Source: Clostridiales bacterium
GTDB lineage: Bacteria; Bacillota; Clostridia; Christensenellales; UBA1750
Assembly (NCBI GenBank): GCA_015056005.1
Contig: SVHB01000020.1
Location: 1-36,904 of the forward strand
Direction: 5' to 3'
DNA: 36,904 bases
Shown: one piece after another, positions 1-8,916 of the stretch
Position numbering within the stretch: position 1 is the first letter of the stretch
Layout: every line of letters starts with the position of its first letter
The notes under the pieces: generated by a model
Seen by the model: the letters and a program-made list of their open reading frames with translations, nothing else
Told to the model about the DNA's origin: nothing
Database searches by the model: none
Translations under genes and position numbers: made by a program

Positions 1-2343
1 GATCTCAAAAACGCCTTTGTCGCCCTTGAGGATGCAAGGTTCTGGACCCACAACGGCATAGACTTAAAGCGCATAGCGGGCGCCTTTATATCCAACCTTT
101 CGGGCGGTTCCACTCAGGGCGGTTCGACTATAACCCAGCAGCTGATAAAGCTGAGAGTATTGTCGACCGAGGTGTCCTATAAGCGAAAAATACAGGAAGC
201 CTTCCTTGCTATTGAGCTTGAGGAACAGTACGAAAAAGAGCAGATACTTGAAAGCTACCTAAACAGCATCTGGATGGGCGAGAGCAACTACGGTGTAAAG
301 GCTGCGGCGCAGGATTATTTCGGCAAAGAGCTGGATGAGCTTACGCTCAAGGAATGCGCTATGCTGGCGGGTATCACCAAGAATCCCTCAAGGTATAACC
401 CAAGGAAGAACTATGTGAGGAACGATACCCCCGAGATAAGCGAGGAAAGGACTGAGCGCGCTCTTTATGCGATGCTCGAAAACAATTTTATCACTCAGAC
501 CGAGTACGAAGAAGCGCTTGAACAGGAGATAACTGTGGTGGAGCAGTCCACTGTAAACAAGCTTTACGATATGCCCTATGCGGTCGAGACGGTGCTGAAC
601 GATGTGATAGATGCTTTCATTGAGCTCTACGGCGTATCCAACACCTCTCAAAACCGCAGCATAATCAGAAGCGAGATCCAGACAAACGGTTATCATATTT
701 ATTCGACTATAGACTCAAAGGTGCAGAAGATCGCCGAGGATGTCGTATACAACTGGGACTCCTATCCGGAAATGGCTAACCCCTCCGATGCGATAGTCAG
801 GACGGTAGGAAGCGACGGCGTTATAACCGAACAGCTCCAGCCGCAGGCAGCGGTCGTGATATACGATCACGAGGCGGGCGAGCTCAGGGGGATCGTGGGC
901 GGCAGGAGCGAACCAAGCTCGTTCCTTGAATACAACAGAGCCACATCGAGCGTAATGCCCGTGGGTTCTTCCATAAAACCCCTTGCGGTTTACGGACCTG
1001 CGCTGGATATGGGCTTTTCGCCTGCGACGGTAACGGAAAACATGGAAGTGCCCATAGAAGGGTGGTCGACCGAGAAGGGCTATCCCTCCAACTCGTCTTC
1101 TCTTAAAAAATCCATGGTAACGCTCAGAACGAGCATGGTAAACTCTTTGAACATAGGTTCTGTGCATACCCTGCTTGACTATGTAGGCATCGACAACAGC
1201 ACGAATTATCTGAACTCGATGGGTATTGATTCGAGCTATCTCAATATCGATGCTTTCGGTCTTGCAATGGGTTCTTCGGGTATAACTCCCTTTGATATGG
1301 CTGTGGGCTTCGGTACCATTGCAAACGCGGGCACTTATAAAGACGCGATCACCTTTACCAAGGTAACCGATGCAAACGGCAATGTTCTTATTGACAACAA
1401 AGCAAAACAGGCAGAATCTGAGGTGCAGGTGTTCAGACCCGGTGCGGCGTATATGCTTTGCGATATGCTTGTGGACGCAGTGCAGAGCGGTACGGGCAAA
1501 AACGCAAGGATATCCGGGCTTACCGTAGGCGGAAAGACCGGCACCAACTCCGACTATGTCGGTGTGTCCTTCTCGGGTATCACTCCCCATTATTCCTGCT
1601 CTGTTTGGATAGGTCACGACAGCTATAAAGCGCTTTATAAGGGCGCATCGGGCGGTAATGAAGCGGCTCCCATGTTCAAAGCGGTAATGGAAAAGGTGTA
1701 TGACACCCTTGAGCTTGAGAACAAGGCGATAATTGAGTTTTCACCTGAAGAGCTCGGGCTTACTCAGGCGGTCACCTGCTCGCTCAGCGGCCTGCTTGCA
1801 ACCGATGCCTGCTATTTTGACCTTGATTATCCCCCCGTCACCGAATACTGGTTTGCGGACTCGGTTCCCACCGATACCTGTGTAACTCACCAAAGCGCAA
1901 ACATATGCTCAGAATCCGGGCTTCCCGCGACCGCGTATTGTCCCAACCCCACTCAGGGCAGCGTGACGGTAATATCTCCCGATCTTACCATATATAAATA
2001 CGACAGAGCAACGCTTTCCAGGTTCTTCCCAAAAGCCTTCTATCAGACCACCTATTTCAGGACTCCCGTGGATGATGCAGGTAGGGAAAACAGCTTTATA
2101 ATGCCCGATTATAGCGAGTCGGACAATATTTTTTCAACAGGTCCCATGGGTTTTGGAAATGCTTTCAGTACAAGAACATGGTCGTCGATCGATACTATGG
2201 CTGAAAACGGCGGCTACTGCAATGTGCACACCGAGTTCATGCTGCCTTCTGTATACGATCCGATTTTCGGTTATTCCGATCCCGTGAACCCCGGATATGT
2301 TCAGGATAGTTTTGGCGGCTACTATTTTGATGCCGATAATTAA
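1..2343 (+). CDS. Class A penicillin-binding protein, 5' truncated
   Basis: Bifunctional peptidoglycan glycosyltransferase/transpeptidase working outside the membrane. The reading frame is open from base 1, so the cytoplasmic tail, membrane anchor and first part of the glycosyltransferase lie outside the window. The EDxxFxxHxGID motif with the catalytic Glu is encoded at 28-63 and GGSTITQQ follows near 115-140. The transpeptidase has SxxK (SSIK) at 967-978, SxN (SLN) at 1144-1152 and KTG at 1534-1542, so all catalytic motifs are present. After the transpeptidase comes a roughly 200-residue Cys-containing tail rich in Tyr, Pro and Ser, of no recognised domain. An ATG at 160 would cut the glycosyltransferase domain, so it is not the real start. 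Family assignment is secure; which paralogue (PBP1A/PonA-like) is not decided. Confidence 0.95.
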   Translation, partial: DLKNAFVALEDARFWTHNGIDLKRIAGAFISNLSGGSTQGGSTITQQLIKLRVLSTEVSYKRKIQEAFLAIELEEQYEKEQILESYLNSIWMGESNYGVKAAAQDYFGKELDELTLKECAMLAGITKNPSRYNPRKNYVRNDTPEISEERTERALYAMLENNFITQTEYEEALEQEITVVEQSTVNKLYDMPYAVETVLNDVIDAFIELYGVSNTSQNRSIIRSEIQTNGYHIYSTIDSKVQKIAEDVVYNWDSYPEMANPSDAIVRTVGSDGVITEQLQPQAAVVIYDHEAGELRGIVGGRSEPSSFLEYNRATSSVMPVGSSIKPLAVYGPALDMGFSPATVTENMEVPIEGWSTEKGYPSNSSSLKKSMVTLRTSMVNSLNIGSVHTLLDYVGIDNSTNYLNSMGIDSSYLNIDAFGLAMGSSGITPFDMAVGFGTIANAGTYKDAITFTKVTDANGNVLIDNKAKQAESEVQVFRPGAAYMLCDMLVDAVQSGTGKNARISGLTVGGKTGTNSDYVGVSFSGITPHYSCSVWIGHDSYKALYKGASGGNEAAPMFKAVMEKVYDTLELENKAIIEFSPEELGLTQAVTCSLSGLLATDACYFDLDYPPVTEYWFADSVPTDTCVTHQSANICSESGLPATAYCPNPTQGSVTVISPDLTIYKYDRATLSRFFPKAFYQTTYFRTPVDDAGRENSFIMPDYSESDNIFSTGPMGFGNAFSTRTWSSIDTMAENGGYCNVHTEFMLPSVYDPIFGYSDPVNPGYVQDSFGGYYFDADN

Positions 2344-2370
2344 AAGCAAATTATAAAAATGCGTTTTTTG

Positions 2371-2398
2371 TTGACTAATATACGATTTGTTATATAAT
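2371..2398 (+). promoter_or_regulatory. Sigma-A type promoter for proA
   Basis: TTGACT (2371-2376) and TATAAT (2393-2398) are separated by 16 bases, 31 bases before the proA start codon. This is a near-consensus vegetative promoter in the gap after the PBP gene, so proA is probably transcribed on its own. Confidence 0.75.
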
Positions 2399-2428
2399 AA
2401 AACATATTTATGAAAAGGAGTGGAAGAT

Positions 2429-3667
2429 ATGGTCGAAGCATTGGCTAAAAAAGCAAAGGAAGCAAGCGTTGTACTTCGCTCGAGCGGCGTTAATATAAGA
2501 AATGCCGCGCTTGTAAAAATTGCTCAGGCTATTATAAGCTCCTCAAATGAGATCATTTCGGCGAACAGGTCGGATCTTGAAGCTGCAAGGCAAAAGGGTT
2601 TAAAGGAAAGCTTTATTGAAAGGCTCACCTTGAACGAAGACAGGGTTAAGGCTATGGCGGACGGCGTTCTGGCGGTGGCTAACCTTGACGATCCCATAGG
2701 GCAGGTCATCTCCATGTGGACCAGACCCAACGGTCTTAGGATAGGCCAGAAAAGAGTGCCCATCGGCGTTATCGGCGTGATATTCGAATCCCGTCCGAAT
2801 GTCACCGCGGATGCTGCCGCTCTGTGCATCAAATCCGGCAATACCTGCGTGCTCAGGGGCGGTTCAGATGCGATAAACTCCAATAAAGCGATAGTTGATG
2901 TTATGCGCAGGGCAGTTGAGGAAGCAGGGCTTCCCAAAGACTGCGTATGCTTGGTTGAGGATACCTCAAGGGAGACCGCAGCCAAGATGATGCGCTTAAA
3001 CGGGCTTATCGACGTGCTCATCCCAAGGGGCGGCGCGGGGCTCATAAACGCGGTCGTAAGTCAGGCAAGCGTTCCCGTTATCCAGACGGGCGCGGGCAAC
3101 TGTCATGTGTATGTTGACGGCGAAGCGGATATGGATATGGCGGTCAAGATCGCTGTTTCCGCCAAAGTGAGCCGTCCGTCGGTGTGCAATTCTGCGGAGA
3201 CCCTGCTCGTTGACAGCGCCATAGCGGATAAATTCCTGCCCGTGTGCGCAAAGGAACTTATTTGTAAGGGCGTTGAGCTCAGGGGCTGCGAGCGGGCAAG
3301 GAAAATTGTGCCCGAAATGAAGGTAGCCGATGATGAGGATTTCTATACCGAATATAATGCCCTGATCTACTCTGTGAAGGTCGTCGACGGCATCGATGAA
3401 GCGATGGCGCATATCGAGAAGTATTCCACCCATCACAGCGAAGCTATCATCACCGAAAGCTATTTTAAGGCGGAACGCTTTTTGAACGAGGTCGACAGCG
3501 CAGCGGTTTATGTGAATGCGTCCACGAGGTTTACCGACGGCGGCGAGTTCGGTTTCGGTGCGGAGATAGGCATTTCCAACCAGAAGCTTCATGTCAGAGG
3601 CCCCATAGGCTTAAAAGAGCTGACCACAGTCAAATACGTGATCTACGGCGCGGGTCAGATCAGATAG
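2429..3667 (+). CDS. proA: Glutamate-5-semialdehyde dehydrogenase (gamma-glutamyl phosphate reductase)
   Basis: Cytoplasmic NADPH-dependent reduction of gamma-glutamyl phosphate to glutamate-5-semialdehyde, the second step of proline synthesis. The 412-residue product covers the whole ALDH-like family: the RPNVTADAAALCIKSGN segment, the GGAGLI and QTGAGNCHVYVD segments, the catalytic Cys in the SVCNSAETLLV segment, and the C-terminal FGFGAEIGISNQKLHVRGP signature. A GTG at 2420 is in frame, but it overlaps the ribosome site AAAAGGAG (2413-2420); the ATG at 2429, 8 bases downstream, is the better start. The usual partner proB (glutamate 5-kinase) is not in the window. The gene has its own promoter and no obvious terminator before the sigma-factor gene. 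Confidence 0.97.
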   Translation: MVEALAKKAKEASVVLRSSGVNIRNAALVKIAQAIISSSNEIISANRSDLEAARQKGLKESFIERLTLNEDRVKAMADGVLAVANLDDPIGQVISMWTRPNGLRIGQKRVPIGVIGVIFESRPNVTADAAALCIKSGNTCVLRGGSDAINSNKAIVDVMRRAVEEAGLPKDCVCLVEDTSRETAAKMMRLNGLIDVLIPRGGAGLINAVVSQASVPVIQTGAGNCHVYVDGEADMDMAVKIAVSAKVSRPSVCNSAETLLVDSAIADKFLPVCAKELICKGVELRGCERARKIVPEMKVADDEDFYTEYNALIYSVKVVDGIDEAMAHIEKYSTHHSEAIITESYFKAERFLNEVDSAAVYVNASTRFTDGGEFGFGAEIGISNQKLHVRGPIGLKELTTVKYVIYGAGQIR

Positions 3668-3713
3668 ATATTGATAAATTTTTGAAAATTTGTAAATTTT
3701 GAGAACAAGTTCT

Positions 3714-3739
3714 GGAACATATAGGAAACAAAGGTCGTT
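3714..3739 (+). promoter_or_regulatory. Candidate ECF-sigma promoter (autoregulation)
   Basis: GGAAC (3714-3718), 17 bases, then CGTT (3736-3739) resembles the GGAAC-N16/17-CGTC pattern of many ECF-dependent promoters, and lies directly before the ECF sigma gene. No TTGACA/TATAAT pair is visible in this gap. A hyphenated palindrome GAAC-AA-GTTC (3703-3712) sits just upstream. Autoregulation is an inference from position and motif. Confidence 0.5.
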
Positions 3740-3754
3740 TTAGGAGGTGAAAGC

Positions 3755-4276
3755 ATGGCTGAGAAGCAGACCGGTTCCTGCGATATAGAACGACTTGTTG
3801 AGCAGTATTCCACCATGGTCATGCGTCAGGCGTACTTTTACCTGAAGGACAGGCATAAGGCAGAGGATGTTTGCCAGGAAGTTTTCCTGCGCATGTTCAA
3901 CAAAAATCCAAAGCTTCCCGATGAGCAAAGCGAAAAGGCTTACCTTCTCAGGGTCACCATCAACCTCTGCAAAGATCATTTAAAGAGCGCGTGGAACAGA
4001 AAGGTCTCTTATATGCCCGAAAACTACGATGCGCCGGGCAGGGGAGACAGCCCCGAAGAAGTGGTGCTCGACGAAGAGGAAAAGCGGATATTCCTCGAAT
4101 CCGTGATGGAACTGCCGCAGATATATAAAGATGTCGTCCTGCTCTTCTACTACCATGATATGCCCACGGAACAGATCGCAAAGGTGCTTGAGGTGCCCGG
4201 TGTGACGGTCCGTACGAGGCTTATGAGGGCAAGGGAAAAGCTTCAGGTCATCTTGAAAAGGAGGCTTGCGCCTTGA
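3755..4276 (+). CDS. ECF-family RNA polymerase sigma factor
   Basis: An extracytoplasmic-function type sigma-70 of 173 residues. The sigma-2 region spans about residues 10-80 (QAYFYLKDRHKAEDVCQEVF, the DxxQEVFLR-type core-binding helix), followed by a short acidic linker. The sigma-4 helix-turn-helix is at about 110-165 (LPQIYKDVVLLFYYHDMPTEQIA, then the LEVPGVTVRTRLMRAREKL recognition helix). There is no sigma-3 domain, as expected for ECF factors. The start ATG has an ideal AGGAGGTGA site four bases upstream (3742-3750). It overlaps the following membrane protein gene, the typical sigma/anti-sigma arrangement. A candidate ECF promoter precedes it. The signal sensed is unknown. Confidence 0.92.
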   Translation: MAEKQTGSCDIERLVEQYSTMVMRQAYFYLKDRHKAEDVCQEVFLRMFNKNPKLPDEQSEKAYLLRVTINLCKDHLKSAWNRKVSYMPENYDAPGRGDSPEEVVLDEEEKRIFLESVMELPQIYKDVVLLFYYHDMPTEQIAKVLEVPGVTVRTRLMRAREKLQVILKRRLAP

Positions 4277-4833
4277 AATACGACCTTGAAGACTTAAAGA
4301 AAATATCGGATGAGCTCCTGCCCGAAGCGGGGCCTTATATGCAGCGAAGGATAATCGACGCCTGCTTAAACAGCAAAAGAAAGCGTTCGCGCTTTTCCAG
4401 ATGGGCGATCTGCGCAGCTGCAGGGTTTACCATGTGCGCACTGGCAGTTTTCTGCGTGGCGCTCTCCGGGGTCGATATTTTCGGCTTTGGCATGAATGAT
4501 CCTGCAAATTCCGTGAATATCGCAAGCGTGTATGAGACCGATGCCGGTAAGGCGGCCATCAGCCCCATGACCACATCTGCTGGAGAAAGCATTACCCTTG
4601 TTTCCGCAAGCGGTACGGAAGAAAAGGACAGCCTGTATTCCGTTGAGTCAACAGGTCAGGTATGGTTTTTGGAACGCACTCAAAGCGGGCTTTACGGCAT
4701 AAAGGACGCCTACGACAAATGGGTCGTTGAACCCGAATTTGCAAACGGCTATGTCGTTGACGATACCATATATCTGAAAAACGATGATGAGACCAAGCGT
4801 TTCAGCATTGCGGGATATGAGATAACCGAATAA
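4273..4833 (+). CDS. Probable membrane-anchored anti-sigma factor
   Basis: The 186-residue product starts at a TTG that overlaps the sigma gene stop (TTGA, 4273-4276), implying translational coupling. It has a short cytoplasmic N-terminus (about 1-42) ending in a basic stretch, one hydrophobic segment (about 43-65, ICAAAGFTMCALAVFCVAL), and an extracytoplasmic C-terminal part. Residues about 135-175 (SGLYGIKDAYDKWVVEPEF) resemble one WG beta-repeat unit. No zinc-binding HxxxCxxC anti-sigma motif is seen, so function rests on position, membrane topology and coupling rather than on a recognised anti-sigma domain. A hairpin terminator follows. Confidence 0.65.
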   Translation: MKYDLEDLKKISDELLPEAGPYMQRRIIDACLNSKRKRSRFSRWAICAAAGFTMCALAVFCVALSGVDIFGFGMNDPANSVNIASVYETDAGKAAISPMTTSAGESITLVSASGTEEKDSLYSVESTGQVWFLERTQSGLYGIKDAYDKWVVEPEFANGYVVDDTIYLKNDDETKRFSIAGYEITE

Positions 4834-4844
4834 AACGGATTTAT

Positions 4845-4876
4845 GCGCTGTATGCATTTGCATGCAGCGCTTTTTA
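4845..4876 (+). terminator. Rho-independent terminator after the sigma/anti-sigma pair
   Basis: GCGCTGTATGC (4845-4855) pairs with GCATGCAGCGC (4860-4870) with one G-U pair and an ATTT loop, followed by TTTTTAT. Confidence 0.85.
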
Positions 4877-4880
4877 TGTG

Positions 4881-4909
4881 TTGAGATATGTAAAAAGGTG
4901 TGATAAAAT
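4881..4909 (+). promoter_or_regulatory. Promoter for the comB-like gene
   Basis: TTGAGA (4881-4886), 17-base spacer, TAAAAT (4904-4909), located between the terminator and the AGGAGGT ribosome site (4919-4925). It probably drives comB-zapA-mutS2 and perhaps further genes. Confidence 0.6.
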
Positions 4910-4930
4910 GATAAGAACAGGAGGTTTGTT

Positions 4931-5647
4931 ATGAGAATTGATGTATATCCAACGCCTGATTCTCTGGTGGGCGATCTTTACGGAAAAACAGTGATAGTCA
5001 TAGACCTCCTTCGTGCAACCACATCGATAACCGCTGCTGTTGAAAACGGGTGCAGGATGGTCGTTCCCGTGGTATCGGTAGAGGAAGCGCTTATTTGTGC
5101 CGAAAAGTTTGATAAGGACGAAGTCCTTTTGTGCGGGGAGCGGGGCGGGGTGCTCATAGAAGGCTTCGACCTTGCAAATTCGCCGCTTGAGTACAGCGTG
5201 GATCGCGTTTTGGATAAAGTGGTCATTACCACGACCACAAACGGCACTATCGCGATAAACGCCGCAAAGGGCGCGAAAAACGTGATTATCGCCTGCCTTA
5301 GAAACGCAGCTTTTGCAGCAAAGGCTGCAAGTGAACTTGAAAGCGATATAGTTATAATCTGTGCCGGTACTCAGAAAAAGTATTCTATGGATGATATCCT
5401 CTGCGCCGGTGCGATAGTGCATCATCTGAAAAATCTGGGCGAATATGGCCTTTGCGATCTTTCCATTACCGCCCAAAAGCTTTATGAAGAAGCTCAAGGT
5501 AATATCGATAAAGCGCTTTTGGGCACATTGCATTATGAAAAAATGAGGGCGCTGGGATTTTATGATGATCTGAAATTCTGCTTTGAACAGGATGTGTGCG
5601 ATACTGTTCCGGTTTTTGTTGACGGAGCTATTGTGAAGATGAGATAG
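4931..5647 (+). CDS. ComB-family 2-phosphosulfolactate phosphatase-like protein
   Basis: The 238-residue product matches the ComB family: the DLLRATTSITAA segment near residue 25, GERGG followed by EGFDLANSP at about 70-85, the TTTNGTIAINAA segment at about 103-114, and a DDILCAGAIVHHL segment near 155. In methanogens ComB hydrolyses 2-phosphosulfolactate in coenzyme M synthesis. Many bacteria that make no coenzyme M carry homologues, so the physiological substrate here is open. The start is well set by AGGAGGT. The zapA gene follows after 28 bases, which suggests cotranscription with cell-division and DNA-maintenance genes. No comA, comC or other sulfolactate gene is visible nearby. Confidence 0.85.
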   Translation: MRIDVYPTPDSLVGDLYGKTVIVIDLLRATTSITAAVENGCRMVVPVVSVEEALICAEKFDKDEVLLCGERGGVLIEGFDLANSPLEYSVDRVLDKVVITTTTNGTIAINAAKGAKNVIIACLRNAAFAAKAASELESDIVIICAGTQKKYSMDDILCAGAIVHHLKNLGEYGLCDLSITAQKLYEEAQGNIDKALLGTLHYEKMRALGFYDDLKFCFEQDVCDTVPVFVDGAIVKMR

Positions 5648-5675
5648 GATGTAAGGTTATAAGGAGTGAGCTTTT

Positions 5676-6011
5676 TTGGAAAAGAATAAAGTTGAGATTA
5701 CGATTAGAGGAAGAAAGCATACTCTTGTGGGCACAAGATCCAAGGAAGAGATGCAAAGCGCCGCTGATAAAGTCAATGAGCAGATTGCGGCGATACAGAA
5801 GCAATCCAATATAACTTCACAGGATAAGCTCATGGATCTTTGCGCATTAAACCTCGCAGGAGAAGTCATAAGCGCAAACGATACGATAAAAGAGCTTGAA
5901 GCCCGCCTTGAGAGCGCGGACAAAAATTTGGCGCAGGTCAGGCGTCAGCTGAGCATCACTCAGGAGCAGCTGCGCAGCCAGATCGCCCAAAATGAACTAA
6001 AAATCGATTAG
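5676..6011 (+). CDS. zapA: Cell division protein ZapA
   Basis: Small (111-residue) FtsZ-ring stabilising protein of the cytoplasm. The N-terminal half (VEITIRGRKHTLVGTRSKEE, then AADKVNEQI) is the ZapA globular region, and residues about 70-105 form a coiled coil rich in Glu, Gln, Arg and Leu. The start is TTG, 6 bases after AAGGAGTGA (5661-5669). It precedes mutS2 by 11 bases, a pairing common in Bacillota. Confidence 0.9.
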   Translation: MEKNKVEITIRGRKHTLVGTRSKEEMQSAADKVNEQIAAIQKQSNITSQDKLMDLCALNLAGEVISANDTIKELEARLESADKNLAQVRRQLSITQEQLRSQIAQNELKID

Positions 6012-6022
6012 GAGCAATAAAA

Positions 6023-8386
6023 ATGCTTGAACGTACATTGCGCGTGCTTGAATTCAATAAAATACGCGATATACTGGTAAGTCAGGCTGTTTCCGAAATG
6101 GGCAAGCTCAAATGCAGCGAGCTTGTTCCCTCAAGCTATATTTCTCAGGTAAGAAATATGCTTGACCAGACCGAGGAAGCCTGCGTTTACCTGACCAGGC
6201 TTGGCTATAACCCCGTTCCCGCATTCGACGATGTGAGGAATCAGATAAAAAAGGCGCAGATAGGTTCGACCCTTTCTGCAAGAGATCTTCTCTTGATCGC
6301 GGGTGCGCTCAGGGCTTCAAGGTCTGTAAAGCAGGCGCTTGTGAAGCACGATGAGCCCGAGGATGAAAGAACGTCGCTGAGCAAAATGTGCGATGCTTTA
6401 GTCACCATGCGCGAACTGGAGGACGACATCTCCTCTGCGATCATTTCCGAGGATGAGATAGCGGACAACGCATCTTCTGAGCTTGCTTCAATCCGAAGGC
6501 AGATAAGGATAGCCAACGACAGGATAAGAGAAAAGCTCAATTCCTATCTGCACAGCTCGCAGATGCAAAGGTATCTGCAGGAAAACGTGATCACCGTCAG
6601 AAACGGAAGATATGTTCTGCCCGTAAAACAGGAATACCGCCAGCAGGTGAACGGTCTTATCCATGATCAGTCATCCACCGGCGCTACCGTATTTATCGAG
6701 CCAATGGCGATAGTGGAGCTCGGCAACGACATAAAGGCGCTGAACGCCAAGGAATACGCAGAGATCGAGCGCATCCTTGCAGAGTTTTCCGCAAGGATCG
6801 AACCTATCGCGGGTCAGCTGCTTGAAAATCTTGATATCCTTGCCCATATGGACTTTGTTTTTGCCAAAGCAAGGCTTTCAAGGATGTTCAACTGCTGCCT
6901 GCCCAAGATCAACGACAACGGCTATATCAATATCAAGAGAGGCAGACATCCCTTGCTTGATCCCAAGACCGTGGTGCCTTCAAACCTTTGGCTGGGCAAG
7001 GATTTTACTACCCTTGTCATAACCGGACCAAATACCGGCGGCAAAACCGTTACGCTGAAAACTGCGGGTCTTTTCTGCCTTATGGCGCAGTCGGGTCTGC
7101 ATGTGCCCGCTGATATCGGCACGGAAGTTGCCGTGTTCAAGGAAATATTTGCGGATATAGGCGACGAGCAGTCCATTGAGCAGAGCCTTTCCACCTTCTC
7201 GTCCCACATGACCAATATAGTTTCCATACTTGACAGCGTGGATGAAAAGTCTATGGTGCTCTTTGACGAGCTCGGTGCGGGCACCGATCCCACCGAAGGC
7301 GCATCTCTTGCTCAGGCGATACTCGATACCCTGCTAAAGCGCGGCATAATCACCATGGCGACCACCCATTACAGTGAGCTTAAGGCCTATGCCATGACCA
7401 CTCCCGGGGTGCAGAACGCATCCGTGGAGTTCAATGTTGAGACTCTCAGGCCCACATATAAGCTCTCCATAGGTATTCCCGGCAAATCCAATGCCTTTGA
7501 GATATCAAAGCGCCTTGGGCTTTCCGATGCGATAATAGAGCAGGCAAAGGAAAAGCTTTCCACCGATCAGATAAGGTTTGAGGACGTTATTTCCAACGCC
7601 GAATATCACCGTCAGGTTGCGCAGAAGGAGCGCGAGATCGCCGAAGAAGCAAGAAAAGAGATAGTCGAGCTTCAGGAGCAGATCGAAAAGCAGCGCAAGC
7701 AGATCGAAAACCAGCGTCAGGATATGCTCAAAAAGGCGAGAGAAGAGGCAAGAAGGATAGTATACTCTGCCAAGGACGAAGCAGAGAGGGTCATAACTCA
7801 GCTGAAAAAGACCGCAGCAGAGCAGGCTACCATCACCAAAGAGACCATGAACGCGCGTCAGGCGCTTGAAAAGACGCTTGACAGGAACCTTGAGCCCATT
7901 CAGAAGAGCGAGCTTGAAAAGCTTTCCACTCCTCCCAAGAGCGTGAACGTGGGCGAAACGGTAATGCTGGTCAAAATGGGCGTGGAAGCCACCGTGCTTT
8001 CAAAGCCAAACGACAAGGGCGAATTCCAGGTGCAGGCGGGCATCATGAAGCTGAATGTGAAGCTCAAGGATGTAAGAAAAACCGCGCAGAAGCAGCAGCA
8101 AAGCGGCTCGGTCAGGAAAAACATCGATATGTCACAGAAATATGTACCCATGGAGCTTGATGTGCGCGGAATGCTGGTGGATGAAGCCATCGAAGCGGTC
8201 GATAAGTATATCGACGACGCCTATCTTTCCACAAGAAAGGAAGTATCCGTTATTCACGGCAAGGGCACGGGCGCGCTGAGAGCCGGTCTTCAGGATTTCT
8301 TAAAGAGCAATCCAAGGGTCGCATCCTTCCGCGGCGGCAAGATCGGCGAGGGCGATGCGGGCGTGACCGTTATACAGCTTAAATAA
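6023..8386 (+). CDS. mutS2: Endonuclease MutS2
   Basis: DNA-binding ATPase/nuclease of 787 residues. In Bacillota MutS2 has been linked to suppression of recombination and, in Bacillus, to rescue of collided ribosomes. The core domain is at about 1-300. The ATPase has Walker A GPNTGGKT (7025-7048) and Walker B with the LFDELGAGTDPTEGA segment. A long coiled coil follows at about 520-640 (QKEREIAEEARKEIVELQEQ). The C-terminal Smr nuclease domain (about 712-787) carries LDVRGM and the HGKGTGALR motif. Length and domain order are those of an intact MutS2. The ATG has AGGAG at 6010-6014. Confidence 0.97.
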   Translation: MLERTLRVLEFNKIRDILVSQAVSEMGKLKCSELVPSSYISQVRNMLDQTEEACVYLTRLGYNPVPAFDDVRNQIKKAQIGSTLSARDLLLIAGALRASRSVKQALVKHDEPEDERTSLSKMCDALVTMRELEDDISSAIISEDEIADNASSELASIRRQIRIANDRIREKLNSYLHSSQMQRYLQENVITVRNGRYVLPVKQEYRQQVNGLIHDQSSTGATVFIEPMAIVELGNDIKALNAKEYAEIERILAEFSARIEPIAGQLLENLDILAHMDFVFAKARLSRMFNCCLPKINDNGYINIKRGRHPLLDPKTVVPSNLWLGKDFTTLVITGPNTGGKTVTLKTAGLFCLMAQSGLHVPADIGTEVAVFKEIFADIGDEQSIEQSLSTFSSHMTNIVSILDSVDEKSMVLFDELGAGTDPTEGASLAQAILDTLLKRGIITMATTHYSELKAYAMTTPGVQNASVEFNVETLRPTYKLSIGIPGKSNAFEISKRLGLSDAIIEQAKEKLSTDQIRFEDVISNAEYHRQVAQKEREIAEEARKEIVELQEQIEKQRKQIENQRQDMLKKAREEARRIVYSAKDEAERVITQLKKTAAEQATITKETMNARQALEKTLDRNLEPIQKSELEKLSTPPKSVNVGETVMLVKMGVEATVLSKPNDKGEFQVQAGIMKLNVKLKDVRKTAQKQQQSGSVRKNIDMSQKYVPMELDVRGMLVDEAIEAVDKYIDDAYLSTRKEVSVIHGKGTGALRAGLQDFLKSNPRVASFRGGKIGEGDAGVTVIQLK

Positions 8387-8398
8387 ACGGAGAAGATC

Positions 8399-8899
8399 AT
8401 GAGCAAGAATCCGTTCAGACCCGATGAAACAAAAAACACCGTATACGATATCGATTATGATGAGCTGTACCTAAAGGGGATAGACTGCCTGATATTCGAT
8501 CTGGACAACACGCTTTTGCCGCAGGACGATATGGATGTGCCGGTAAAGGTAAAAAGCCTATTTGAAGCGCTTTTTGCCAAAGGCTTTGATACCATGCTCG
8601 TTTCAAACAACGGCGAGGGCAGGATAAAGCCTGTTGCGGATATTCTTGATACCGATTATATCGCAAAAGCCGCAAAGCCGCTGCCCGGAGGGATCATAAA
8701 GGCGATGAAGAACCTTGAAACAAAGCCAAAGAACACGGTTTTGGTGGGTGATCAGCTGAGCGATGTTATGGCGGGTAATCTGGCAGGGCTTTATACCATA
8801 TGGGTAAAGCCGATATCGGTAAACGAACACTTTGGTACAAAGATAAAAAGAGGATTTGAGCGAATGGTGATCAGGCTTTTGAACATTCGCTGGGATTAA
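8399..8899 (+). CDS. YqeG-family HAD IIIA-type phosphatase
   Basis: The 166-residue HAD hydrolase has all four motifs: DLDNTLLPQDD (motif I), LVSNN (motif II), AKPLPGG with the conserved Lys (motif III) and VGDQLSDVMAGN (motif IV). This pattern matches YqeG of Bacillota, thought to be a phosphatidylglycerophosphate-type or related phosphatase; the substrate is not established here. The start ATG is 12 bases after mutS2 with only a weak CGGAGA-like site, suggesting coupling to mutS2 translation. comEC follows 17 bases downstream. Confidence 0.88.
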   Translation: MSKNPFRPDETKNTVYDIDYDELYLKGIDCLIFDLDNTLLPQDDMDVPVKVKSLFEALFAKGFDTMLVSNNGEGRIKPVADILDTDYIAKAAKPLPGGIIKAMKNLETKPKNTVLVGDQLSDVMAGNLAGLYTIWVKPISVNEHFGTKIKRGFERMVIRLLNIRWD

Positions 8900-8916
8900 G
8901 ATAGAGGAGGGTGAGT

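Noticed and set aside
3703-3712. GAAC-AA-GTTC palindrome as a LexA (SOS) box
   Set aside because: The Bacillota LexA site has a 4-base centre (GAAC-N4-GTTC); here it is 2 bases.
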